The position numbers and the translations under genes are program-made. This document shows, in pieces, positions 24,132 to 31,695 of a DNA stretch of 32,971 nucleotides; positions within the stretch are counted from its first letter, which is position 1; each line of letters starts with the position of its first letter. The notes under the pieces are model-generated. The model saw nothing but the letters and a program-made list of their open reading frames with translations. It ran no database searches and was not told the origin of the DNA. Source of the DNA: Polyangiaceae bacterium (GTDB taxonomy: Bacteria; Myxococcota_A; Polyangia; Polyangiales; Houyiibacteriaceae); contig JALVDI010000273.1 of the NCBI GenBank assembly GCA_027009115.1, positions 1 through 32,971 of the forward strand, read 5' to 3'.

Positions 24132-24749
24132 TCAGTTCGAAGCTTCCTCGCCGCCGCTCGTCTCCGCGACGATCGACTCCAGCCCCCACCGGAAGGGCAC
24201 ACGGTTGATGCTGAAGGCCACGCGCTCGCTCGTGGTCGTCACACGCCCCTGGTTGGGGAAGCAGACGACGCCGCCGCCGACGGCCTGGTAGAAGGTCGCT
24301 GGGACGTAGCGCGTCTCGTAGCGGGGGCGCTCTTCCCAGCGGTTGCACTGCCCTGAGTTCGAATCGCGGTTGACGCACTCGGTCACGGTGCCGGCCTGGT
24401 ACTGCTGGGGGACCGTACCCTGATACGTCGAGATCTCGGGCTGGCGGACCTCCATGACCTGCGCGTCACGGTACCAGTGACCATCGGCCTGCATCGCCAG
24501 GGCCTGGCTGGCGAGCGAGGCGTCCGGCGGCGTGTTCGCCTGTCGCAGCGAGAACGTGACATCGAAGCAGACGCGGTCCGGGTCGAGGGTCACCAGGGTG
24601 GCCTGCCATCCGTCGCGCCGTTCGATGGTGTTCGGCTGGTCGACGACCCCGGCCTGGAGCGGGTTACGGATGATCACGTCCATGCGCTTCGAACAACCGA
24701 TCGAGGCGAGGGACATCAAGAGGAGCAGGCAAGGAAAGGTTTTCGACAT
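24132..24749 (-). CDS. Small lipoprotein with conserved-looking cysteines, unknown function
   Basis: This 205-residue protein has a clear lipoprotein signal (lipobox SIGC, Cys19). The mature part is beta-rich with four further Cys ('DRVCFDV', 'ECVNRDSNSGQC', 'VVCFPNQG') that could form two disulfides, which fits a periplasmic or outer-membrane location. No TM helix or enzyme motif is visible and I recognise no family. ATG 24749 has a good SD (GGAGA, 6-7 nt). It lies 83 nt downstream of rlmE and may have its own promoter, or be read from the rplC-rlmE transcript. Base composition is slightly lower in GC than its neighbours. Confidence 0.8.
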   Translation of the reverse strand: MSKTFPCLLLLMSLASIGCSKRMDVIIRNPLQAGVVDQPNTIERRDGWQATLVTLDPDRVCFDVTFSLRQANTPPDASLASQALAMQADGHWYRDAQVMEVRQPEISTYQGTVPQQYQAGTVTECVNRDSNSGQCNRWEERPRYETRYVPATFYQAVGGGVVCFPNQGRVTTTSERVAFSINRVPFRWGLESIVAETSGGEEASN

Positions 24750-24832
24750 GGGGATTCTCCGGCCTCGAGTAGTACGTACGCTGTGCCGTGGGACGATCTT
24801 GCCGGGGAGCGTATTCGACGGTTCGGGTTCGG

Positions 24833-25417
24833 TCAGGGTGGCGGTGGCGGCCGGTGGCGCAGTCCCACCAGGAAGATCTCGTAGGATTCGCCTCGGACCG
24901 CTTCGGGGCGAAGGATACGCACTTTGCCGAAGAGCAGGCGCATGGCGGCGCGCGCCTCGTCGAGCTCGGGCCCTTGGAAGAGCTTGGCGACGAAGGAGCC
25001 GCCGGGGGCGAGGGTCTGCCGCGCGATGTCGAGGGCCGTCATGACCAGCTCGTAGCTGCGGTACTGGTCGGCGGCGCGCTGCCCCGAGGTCTTGGGAGCC
25101 ATGTCGCTGAGGACGACATCGAAGGGGCCGCCGAGGGCGCCGATGTCGCGGGCGTCGCCCTGGCGGATCTCGACGTTCGGCGGCGGCGCGATCTGGAGCT
25201 CCTGGAGGTCGATCGCCAGGACGTGGCCGCCGGGGCCCACGCGCTCCGCGGCGTAGAGGGTCCAAGACCCCGGGGCGGCTCCGAGGTCGAGCACCCGCTG
25301 GCCGCGGCGGAGGAGCTGGGTTCGGCGGTCGATCTCCTGTAGCTTGTAAACGGAACGCGCCGGGAAGCCCTCCCGGCGCGCTCGTTTGCCGAAGCGGTCC
25401 TGGCGGCGCCGTCCCAC
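24833..25417 (-). CDS. rlmE: 23S rRNA 2'-O-methyltransferase (RrmJ/FtsJ family)
   Basis: RlmE methylates the 2'-OH of U2552 in the A-loop of 23S rRNA during late 50S assembly. The 194-residue product has the complete K-D-K-E tetrad: Lys25 in 'SVYKL', Asp105 in 'LSDMAP', Lys145 in 'AKLFQG' and Glu180 in 'SYEIFLVG'. The SAM motif is 'VLDLGAAPGSW' (42-52). It ends in a poly-Pro run. GTG 25417 is 15 nt downstream of rplC, so the ribosomal protein and the rRNA modification enzyme share a transcript. Confidence 0.93.
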   Translation of the reverse strand: MGRRRQDRFGKRARREGFPARSVYKLQEIDRRTQLLRRGQRVLDLGAAPGSWTLYAAERVGPGGHVLAIDLQELQIAPPPNVEIRQGDARDIGALGGPFDVVLSDMAPKTSGQRAADQYRSYELVMTALDIARQTLAPGGSFVAKLFQGPELDEARAAMRLLFGKVRILRPEAVRGESYEIFLVGLRHRPPPPP

Positions 25418-25432
25418 GCGCCCGCCCGCGGC

Positions 25433-26095
25433 TCAGGCCGAGGCCTGCTTCTTCTTGGCCGCGCTGCGCAGCAACACCACCGAGCCACGGGCGCCCGGCA
25501 CGCTCCCCTGCAGGAGGAGGAGCCCCTCGTCGGCCATGACCTTGGCGACCTTCAGGTTGAGCACGGTGACGGTCTTGTTGCCGTGCTGGCCAGCCATCTT
25601 CTTGCCTTTGAAGACGCGGCCTGGGGTCATGTTCATGCCGATGGAGCCGCCATGGCGCTGGTACTCGTGGGCACCGTGGGTGGCTTTGTAGCCCGCGAAG
25701 TTGTGGCGCTTCATGACGCCGGTGTAGCCGCGGCCCTTGCTGGTGCCCTGGACGTCCACGAACATCCCATCCCGGAAGACCTCCGGGGCCGAGAGCTTTT
25801 GTCCGACCTCGTACTTCTCCACGACTTCCGGCGGGAGCCGCAGCTCGCGCACGACCTCGGGCACCTCGATGCCGAGCTTGGCGTAGAGGCCCGCTTCGGG
25901 CTTGCGGACCGACTTGGCGCGCTTGGCGCCGAAGCCGATGCGCAGGGCGCTGTAGCCGTGCTTTTCGGGGGTGCGCTTGCCGACGACGACGCAGGGGCCG
26001 ACCTCGACCACGGTGACGCGCTGCACTTCGCCGTCATCCGTGAAAATCTGAGTGTTACCAAGCTTTTTGCCAAGCAGGCCGAGATTCGTGTTCAT
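25433..26095 (-). CDS. rplC: 50S ribosomal protein L3
   Basis: L3 binds 23S rRNA early in 50S assembly and reaches towards the peptidyl-transferase centre. The 220-residue protein has the normal L3 barrel start 'GLLGKKLGNTQIF' and the long loop 'GTSKGRGYTGVMKRHNF...GMNMTPGRVFKGKKMAGQHGN'. Position 156 is Met where Escherichia coli has the PrmB-methylated Gln150. ATG 26095 has a strong SD (GGAGAG). The gene is unusual in lying outside the S10 operon: tatD is upstream and rlmE downstream, with no rpsJ or rplD nearby. Whether this is the only L3 gene cannot be seen here. Confidence 0.96.
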   Translation of the reverse strand: MNTNLGLLGKKLGNTQIFTDDGEVQRVTVVEVGPCVVVGKRTPEKHGYSALRIGFGAKRAKSVRKPEAGLYAKLGIEVPEVVRELRLPPEVVEKYEVGQKLSAPEVFRDGMFVDVQGTSKGRGYTGVMKRHNFAGYKATHGAHEYQRHGGSIGMNMTPGRVFKGKKMAGQHGNKTVTVLNLKVAKVMADEGLLLLQGSVPGARGSVVLLRSAAKKKQASA

Positions 26096-26109
26096 GGTGT
26101 CTCTCCACG

Positions 26110-26126
26110 GCCCGATCAGCACGGGC
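26110..26126 (-). promoter_or_regulatory. Small hairpin in the rplC leader
   Basis: GCCCG and CGGGC pair with a 7-nt loop in the short leader of rplC, 14 nt before the start codon and upstream of the SD. It is too small to call a known ribosomal-protein autoregulatory element. Confidence 0.25.
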
Positions 26127-26138
26127 GGAGGGGTGCGT

Positions 26139-26166
26139 AGGTTAGGGGAGAGCCGTCGTCGGTCAA
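26139..26166 (-). promoter_or_regulatory. Sigma70-like promoter for rplC-rlmE
   Basis: TTGACC (26161-26166) is followed after 16 nt by TAACCT (26139-26144) on the minus strand. The -35 overlaps the tatD stop codon. The predicted start of transcription is near 26132, giving a leader of about 37 nt. Confidence 0.42.
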
Positions 26167-26990
26167 GGCGAATTTGGGCGCTTCGGAGGCGCGCTTTCGG
26201 GCGGGGAAAGGCGGAAGACGCGGCAGGCGTTCAGGGTCGTCGTCCACCGGAGCTCATCCGGGTCGTCGCCGCGGAGCGCTGCCACGAAGTCGGCGGTATG
26301 CGCTACGAAGCTCGGCTCGTTGCGCCGGCCCCGTTTGGGGATCGGCGCCAGATAGGGGGCGTCGGTCTCGACGAGGAGGGCGTCGGCGGGCTGGGCCTTG
26401 GCCGCCGCCTGAATGGCCTCGGCCTTCTTGAAGGTGACGATCCCGCTGAAGCTCGAGACGAAGCCGAGATCGAGAGCGGCGGCGGCGAAGGCCGGCGTCT
26501 CGCTGAAGCAGTGAATGATGCCGCCGACCTCTGCGGCGCGCTCCTCGCGGAGGATGCGCAAGGTGTCCTCAGCGGCGTCGCGGGTGTGGACCACGATGGG
26601 TTTGCGGACCTGCCGCGCGAGGGCGATCTGCCGCCGGAAGACCTCTTGTTGCTCTTGTCGGGGGCTGTGGTCGTAGTAGTAGTCCAGCCCCATCTCGCCG
26701 ATGGCGACGACTTCGGGCTCCCTCGCGATACGCTCGACGGCCTCGAACAGACCCGGCTCGGCCGCGACCGCTGCGGCGTCGTGCGGGTGGACGCCGATGG
26801 TGGTGACGATCCAGTCGGCATGCGCGCGGGCGATGTTCAGGGCGCTCTCGACGCTGGCCAGTTCGCGGGCACAGCCGATGGTCGCCATGCGCCAGACGCC
26901 CGCCTCGTGAGCTCGGGCCAGCACGTCGTCGAGGTCGTCGCACAGTCGCCCGTGGTCGAGGTGGCAGTGGGTGTCGAAGAGGGGGGTCAT
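26163..26990 (-). CDS. tatD: TatD-family metal-dependent deoxyribonuclease
   Basis: This 275-residue TIM-barrel protein belongs to the TatD/YcfH family of metal-dependent hydrolases (3'-exonuclease activity on DNA is known for some members). Metal ligands are intact: His8 and His10 in 'DTHCHLD', Glu99 in 'IGEMGLDYYY', His135 in 'VVHTRDA', His160 in 'IHCFSE' and Asp210 in 'ETDAPYLAP'. Its neighbourhood downstream of holB and metG is the common bacterial arrangement for YcfH-type members. ATG 26990 overlaps the stop of the HEAT-repeat gene (ATGA). Confidence 0.93.
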   Translation of the reverse strand: MTPLFDTHCHLDHGRLCDDLDDVLARAHEAGVWRMATIGCARELASVESALNIARAHADWIVTTIGVHPHDAAAVAAEPGLFEAVERIAREPEVVAIGEMGLDYYYDHSPRQEQQEVFRRQIALARQVRKPIVVHTRDAAEDTLRILREERAAEVGGIIHCFSETPAFAAAALDLGFVSSFSGIVTFKKAEAIQAAAKAQPADALLVETDAPYLAPIPKRGRRNEPSFVAHTADFVAALRGDDPDELRWTTTLNACRVFRLSPPESAPPKRPNSP

Positions 26991-28018
26991 GCGGCGGCTC
27001 CGCGGGGCGGTGGTTCGAGGTCCCCGAAGCGACGCCGCAGCTCTTCCAGGGCGGATCGGGCGTGGGCATCCACCGTGGCCAGTCGCCGGAGGGCGTCGGC
27101 GAGGACCCGAGGGTCGGTGCCTCGGAGGCGGCGGGTCAGCCGCGCGAGGGTGGGGACGAGGCGCGCGAGGCGCAGCTCTCCGGCGGCGCTGACGGCGTAG
27201 TCTCGCCCGTCGGCGCGCCACGCCCGCAGCACGGCCTCCAAGGCCGCCTCCCCGCGCTCGTCGCCGCGCTGCGCGAGGGCCTTGCCGGCGGCGGCGCGAA
27301 CGAGCAGGGGCGTGAAGAAGCCGTCGGCGAGGGCAGCGAGCGCGGCGAGGCCACGGTCCGTTGCGACGGGGCCAAGGGCCGTGGCCGCCTCCAGGGCGAA
27401 CCCGCGGTCGCGCAGGCCGCCGATGAGGACGGGTTCGGACCGGGCGTCGCCGAGCGCAGCGAGGGCCAGGGCGGCGGACCGGGCGAGCTTCCTTCGGGTC
27501 AAGGCCTCCGCAAGGGCGTCCGCTGCCGCGTAGGCTTCGAGGTCGCCCAGGGCGAGGATCGCGGCGCGGGCGACCTGGGGTTCGGGGTCGTCGATGAGCG
27601 CGGGCAGCCGCTGGGCGGCGACCTCGGGGCGGCGCTCGCTGAGCCCGCGGACTGCCTGGAAGCGCATCTCGGGGCGGGCGTCGGCGAGCAGTCCGTCCAG
27701 CCAAGCAGGCTCCGGGTCGAGGGTCGCCGCGGCGCGGACGGCCGCTTGCCGGACGGCGAGGTGGGCGTCGTCGAAGCGGGCGCGAAGGAGCTCCAGGTCG
27801 TCCGGCGTCCCAATTCGCGCCAGCCCGTCGATGGCGAGCTCGCGGATGGGGCCCAGGCGATCGTCCACCAGACGCCTCAGGGCTGTGCGAGCTCGCTCTT
27901 CTTGCCCCGGCGGGCAGTCCGCGAGGCGCTCGGCGGCCGCGGCCCGGAAGCGATCGGTCGCGCTGCTGGAGTCACGCAGCGCCGCGTCGAAGGTCGGCGG
28001 CAGCGGCGGCAGGAACAT
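26987..28018 (-). CDS. HEAT-repeat protein
   Basis: This 343-residue protein is built of about eight HEAT-type helical repeats of roughly 30 residues from residue 45 to the end (for example 'GPIRELAIDGLARIGTPDDLELL' spans one helix pair). HEAT solenoids are scaffolds; some family members are phycocyanobilin lyase-like, but nothing supports that here. No signal peptide or TM helix is seen. ATG 28018 is chosen over a TTG further upstream; TACCCC lies 6 nt before it and there is no SD. It sits between metG (52 nt gap) and tatD (4-nt overlap), so it belongs to the holB-metG-tatD block. Confidence 0.85.
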   Translation of the reverse strand: MFLPPLPPTFDAALRDSSSATDRFRAAAAERLADCPPGQEERARTALRRLVDDRLGPIRELAIDGLARIGTPDDLELLRARFDDAHLAVRQAAVRAAATLDPEPAWLDGLLADARPEMRFQAVRGLSERRPEVAAQRLPALIDDPEPQVARAAILALGDLEAYAAADALAEALTRRKLARSAALALAALGDARSEPVLIGGLRDRGFALEAATALGPVATDRGLAALAALADGFFTPLLVRAAAGKALAQRGDERGEAALEAVLRAWRADGRDYAVSAAGELRLARLVPTLARLTRRLRGTDPRVLADALRRLATVDAHARSALEELRRRFGDLEPPPRGAAA

Positions 28019-28070
28019 GGGCGAGGGGTAGCACCTGGGGGGGCCGGGTGCGACCTCCAAGCTCGGGCGC

Positions 28071-30068
28071 TCAGGAGACCCGGGTGCCCGGGGCGATCGC
28101 CTTGTCCAGACTCAGGACGGACAGGCCGTGCTCCGTGTCGCTGGCGGCCAGGACCATCCCCTCCGAGGTCAGGCCCATGATCTTTCTGGGCGCGAGGTTC
28201 GCGACGACCACGACCCGTTGGCCTACGAGCGCCTCCGGGGCGTAGTGTGGCCGGATCCCCGCGAGGATCTGTCGCGGCCCGGGCTCCCCGAGGTCGACGC
28301 TGAGCTTGACGAGCTTGTCGCTCTTGGGCACCGCCTCGGCCGCGAGGATCAGCCCGACCTTCAGCTCCACGTCCAGGAAGCGGTCGAAGGGGATCGTGCC
28401 CTCCTTCGGCGGCTCGTTCGTCGACTTCTGCTTCGACTTCTTGGCCGGGGCCCCTGGAGCGGCTGCGCCGGCCGTCCCAACCCCAAGGCGCGCCAGGAGG
28501 GCCTTCTCCTGCTTGGCGTCGATGCGAGGGAAGAGGGGCTCTCCAGGCGCCGTCGGGGTGCCCGGTGTCAGCTCGCCCCAGGCCGCCGGCCAGGCATCCC
28601 GGCCTTCCTCGGGTTCGAGGGGCCCGAGCCCGAGCTGCGCGCGGAGAGCAACGCTCTTGGCGGGCATGAAGGGCGCGATCAGGACGCTCAGCCAGCGCAG
28701 CGATTCGAGCACCGTGTAGGCGACCTGGCCGAGGCGCTCCGTCTTTCCTTCCTTGGCCAGCGCCCACGGCGCCGTCTGGTCCACGTAGCGGTTCGCCGCG
28801 GCCACCAGCTCCCAGACGGCGTCGAGGCTTCGGTGTGGGGCGATCGCGTCGAGGTGCCGCGCGCTCTCCTGCGCGGCCTTTTGGGCCGCCGCGATGAGGG
28901 CTTCGTCTTCCGGCTCGCGGTTCGCCGGCGTCGGCACGAGGCCGCCGAAGCTCCGGCGGACGATGCTGCGGACCATCCGGTTGAGGAGGTTGCCCAGGCC
29001 GTTGGCCAGCTCGCCGTTGTAGCGGGCCAGGAGGTTGCGGTGCGCGAAGTCGCCGTCTTGCCCGAAGCCCACTTCACGCATCAGGTAGTAGCGCAGCACG
29101 TCGGCGCCGAAGGCCTCGACGAGGGGCCCTGGGGGGATGAAGTTCCCGCTGCGCTTGCTCATCTTCTCGCCATTGATGGTCAGCCAGCCGTGGGCCCAGA
29201 TCTGTGTCGGCGGTGCGATGCCGGCGCTCAGCAAGAAGGCCGGCCAGTACACCGCATGGAAGCGCAGAATGTCCTTGCCGACGATGTGCACGACCTCGGC
29301 GTTGGGCGCCCAGAAGCGGTCGAAGAGCTCCGATTCGCCCGGCGCGGCGGGGCCGCCGAGGGCGCTGATGTAGTTTGTCAGCGCGTCGAGCCACACGTAG
29401 ATGACGTGGGCGTCGTTTCCAGGCACCGGGATGCCCCACCGGAAGCTCGTGCGCGAGATCGACAGATCCTGGAGGCCCTCCCGAACGAACGCTTTCACCT
29501 CGTTGAAGCGCCCCTCGGGCTGCACGAAGGTCGGGTTCTTTTCGTAGAAATCGAGGAGCGGCTGGGTGTACTTCGACAGGCGGAAGAAATAGCTCTCTTC
29601 CTGTTTGCGCTCGACCTTGCGCTTCGCCTTTTCCTCGTCGCTCATGTCGCGGTACTCGAGCTCGGTGATGTAGGCCTCGTCGGCGACCGCGTACCAACCT
29701 TCGTAGCTGCCGAGGTAGATGTCGCCCCGGGCTTCGAGGATCTTCCAGAGATCGGCGACCTTGCGTTCGTGGCGCGGTTCGGTCGTCCGGATGTAGTCGT
29801 CGAAGGAGCAGTCGAGCTCTTCGAAGGCCTGCCGGAAGGGGGGCGACATCTCATCGACGAAGGCCTGGGGATCCTTTCCCAGCTCCTTGGCGCGGTCTTC
29901 GATCTTCTGGCCGTGCTCGTCGGTGCCCGTCAGGAAGCGTGTCGGTCGTCCGCGAAGCCGGGCGTAGCGCGCCAGCACGTCGGCGGCCACGGTGGAGTAG
30001 GCGTGGCCGATGTGGGGACGATCGTTGACGTAGTAGATCGGTGTGGTGACGTAGAAGCTCTTGTTCAT
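28071..30068 (-). CDS. metG: Methionyl-tRNA synthetase
   Basis: MetG charges tRNA-Met. The 665-residue class I enzyme has HIGH (19-22), the connective domain, KMSKR (302-306), the anticodon-binding helical domain, and a C-terminal EMAP/Trbp111-type tRNA-binding domain (559-665) used for dimerisation. That domain is joined by a flexible Ala/Pro/Lys linker (about 530-558). The connective domain reads 'EGWYAVADEAYITE', so the zinc-knuckle Cys pairs are absent and this is a zinc-free form. ATG 30068 follows holB by 20 nt with a modest purine-rich SD. Confidence 0.97.
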   Translation of the reverse strand: MNKSFYVTTPIYYVNDRPHIGHAYSTVAADVLARYARLRGRPTRFLTGTDEHGQKIEDRAKELGKDPQAFVDEMSPPFRQAFEELDCSFDDYIRTTEPRHERKVADLWKILEARGDIYLGSYEGWYAVADEAYITELEYRDMSDEEKAKRKVERKQEESYFFRLSKYTQPLLDFYEKNPTFVQPEGRFNEVKAFVREGLQDLSISRTSFRWGIPVPGNDAHVIYVWLDALTNYISALGGPAAPGESELFDRFWAPNAEVVHIVGKDILRFHAVYWPAFLLSAGIAPPTQIWAHGWLTINGEKMSKRSGNFIPPGPLVEAFGADVLRYYLMREVGFGQDGDFAHRNLLARYNGELANGLGNLLNRMVRSIVRRSFGGLVPTPANREPEDEALIAAAQKAAQESARHLDAIAPHRSLDAVWELVAAANRYVDQTAPWALAKEGKTERLGQVAYTVLESLRWLSVLIAPFMPAKSVALRAQLGLGPLEPEEGRDAWPAAWGELTPGTPTAPGEPLFPRIDAKQEKALLARLGVGTAGAAAPGAPAKKSKQKSTNEPPKEGTIPFDRFLDVELKVGLILAAEAVPKSDKLVKLSVDLGEPGPRQILAGIRPHYAPEALVGQRVVVVANLAPRKIMGLTSEGMVLAASDTEHGLSVLSLDKAIAPGTRVS

Positions 30069-30088
30069 CGTTCGTTCCAGGGCGTCGC

Positions 30089-31063
30089 TCAGGTCGCGCG
30101 CATTCGATGCAGCAGGGCGTCCATCGCCATCTGACGCTGCGCGTTCGCCTCGAGGTCCATCAGCGTTCGCTGGATGAGCGCGACGCGCTCCGACGCCGCA
30201 CCTGGCGATAGACGCGCGGCGCGGCGTCGGATGATCTCGGCGCGGTGGCGGAAGCGCAGGTGGTCGTCGGGCAGCCCCGCGGCGCTCACGGCCACGTCCC
30301 GGTAAAAGAGCCCGAGGGCGTCGAGGGCCAGGACCGGGTCGTCGTGGCGCGCCAGCTCTTCGGCGGCCAGGACGAGAGCGCCGGGCCGGTTGCCTCCGAC
30401 GGCGTCGTCGATGCGCAGCGCGAGCTCCAGCAGGCGCTCTGCGGCGCCTTCTTCGCAATGGCGGAGGGCCACGTCGGCGCGCCCGTCGGCCAGGGCGATG
30501 GCGGCGTCCCGGAGCTCCTCGGGGACCTCGCGCTCGGCGAGGATCTCGGCGAGTACTTCGGGAGGGAGGCGCCCGAAGCGCAGCCGCTGGCAGCGCGAGC
30601 GGATGGTCGGGAGCAGCCGATCCGGGCGTTCGCTCAGCAGCAGGAAGGTTACGCCTGGTTTCGGCTCCTCGAGGGTCTTGAGCAGCGCGTTGGCGCTCTC
30701 GGCGTGGTGCTGCGGGAAGCTCACCTCCGCTTCGGGGAAGATCAAGAACGCCCGGTTCGCTTCGAAGGGCGCGAAGTCCGCATAGGGCAAGATCTCCTCG
30801 CGCAGTTTCTCGACCTTGATATTGCGGTGCCCGTCGTCGCGGGGCCGAAAGATGCGGACATCGGGGTGCGTGCCGTGGTCGATGCGGCCGGCGGCTGCGG
30901 GACCGAGCACGGTCTTGGCGAGCGCGATGGCCGTGCGCTCCTTGCCCACCCCGCTCGGTCCTTCAAAAAGGTAGGCACCGGCCAGACGGTCCTGGGCGAC
31001 CGCGCGCCGGAGCACATCGACGGGCACGTCCTGTGCGCGCACCTCGTCCAGGGGGTCCCTCAC
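30089..31063 (-). CDS. holB: DNA polymerase III delta' subunit
   Basis: Delta' is the stator of the clamp loader that places the beta clamp on DNA. The 324-residue protein has the AAA+ N-terminal 'AYLFEGPSGVGKERTA' (P-loop 35-42), the 'NALLKTLEEPKPGVTFLLLSE' segment (125-145), the SRC motif of 'LPTIRSRCQRLRF' (156-158) that completes the neighbouring ATPase site, and a helical C-terminal collar domain. It lacks the zinc Cys cluster, as in many non-gamma clamp-loader delta' proteins. GTG 31063 overlaps the TetR-regulator stop (GTGA); metG follows after 20 nt. Confidence 0.93.
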   Translation of the reverse strand: MRDPLDEVRAQDVPVDVLRRAVAQDRLAGAYLFEGPSGVGKERTAIALAKTVLGPAAAGRIDHGTHPDVRIFRPRDDGHRNIKVEKLREEILPYADFAPFEANRAFLIFPEAEVSFPQHHAESANALLKTLEEPKPGVTFLLLSERPDRLLPTIRSRCQRLRFGRLPPEVLAEILAEREVPEELRDAAIALADGRADVALRHCEEGAAERLLELALRIDDAVGGNRPGALVLAAEELARHDDPVLALDALGLFYRDVAVSAAGLPDDHLRFRHRAEIIRRRAARLSPGAASERVALIQRTLMDLEANAQRQMAMDALLHRMRAT

Positions 31064-31659
31064 GACCGAACCTGGAGAAGGCTCGCGGCCATCGTTTCGA
31101 TCGCGGTCACGACGTCGTCGGGGGTGAGCGCGTCCGGATCCACGAAGGCCTGCATGACCAATCCGTCGAGCAAACCGATGACGATTCGGGGGAGCATTCG
31201 CTCGTCGATCTTTGAGGCGAGCCCTGCGGCTTCGAGCTGCGGCAGGAGGTATTCGCTGATCTGGGTCGCCGCGCGTTCGTAAAAGCTCGCGAGCTGGGGG
31301 CGGAGCTTCTCGTCGTAGAGGGCCTGCGCCAGGAGGTCGGCGACGACGAGCGCCTCGTCGGTGCGGTTGGCTCGGACCTCCCACAGGGTTTCGAGGGACT
31401 TGCGGAGCGACACGAAGGGCTGGGTGCTGTCTCCCCAGGCTTCGATGGTGCGCGCCTGAACCGCATCGCAGGCCGTCTTGAGGACGACCTGGATCAGCGC
31501 CTCCTTGGTCGGGAAGTGGTAGTGGACCGCTCCCTTGCTCATTCCGGCTTCGCGCGCGATGTCCATCAGGCTCGTGCGGGCGTAGCCTTGCCGCGCCAGA
31601 ACGCGGATGGCCGCTTGCACGATCTGTCCGGCGCTGATCTCGGATTTCTTGTAGCGCAT
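31060..31659 (-). CDS. TetR-family transcriptional regulator
   Basis: This 199-residue regulator has the TetR helix-turn-helix at about 12-58 ('IVQAAIRVLARQGYARTSLM', then 'IAREAGMSKGAVHYHFPTKEAL') and a helical ligand-binding domain with a C-terminal 'RIVIGLLDGLVMQAFVDPDA' segment as in BetI/AcrR-like proteins. The ligand is unknown. It is translationally coupled to holB (GTGA), so it sits where tmk is often found. No inverted repeat operator stands out in the 36-nt gap upstream. ATG 31659 has no strong SD. Confidence 0.92.
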   Translation of the reverse strand: MRYKKSEISAGQIVQAAIRVLARQGYARTSLMDIAREAGMSKGAVHYHFPTKEALIQVVLKTACDAVQARTIEAWGDSTQPFVSLRKSLETLWEVRANRTDEALVVADLLAQALYDEKLRPQLASFYERAATQISEYLLPQLEAAGLASKIDERMLPRIVIGLLDGLVMQAFVDPDALTPDDVVTAIETMAASLLQVRS

Positions 31660-31695
31660 CCGGCCGCGCGACCATGCCGCTTCGGCGCCTGAGCG

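Noticed and set aside
28128-30134. Very long open frame (668 codons) on the plus strand opposite metG
   Set aside because: It is an antisense shadow of metG, which has intact motifs in frame.
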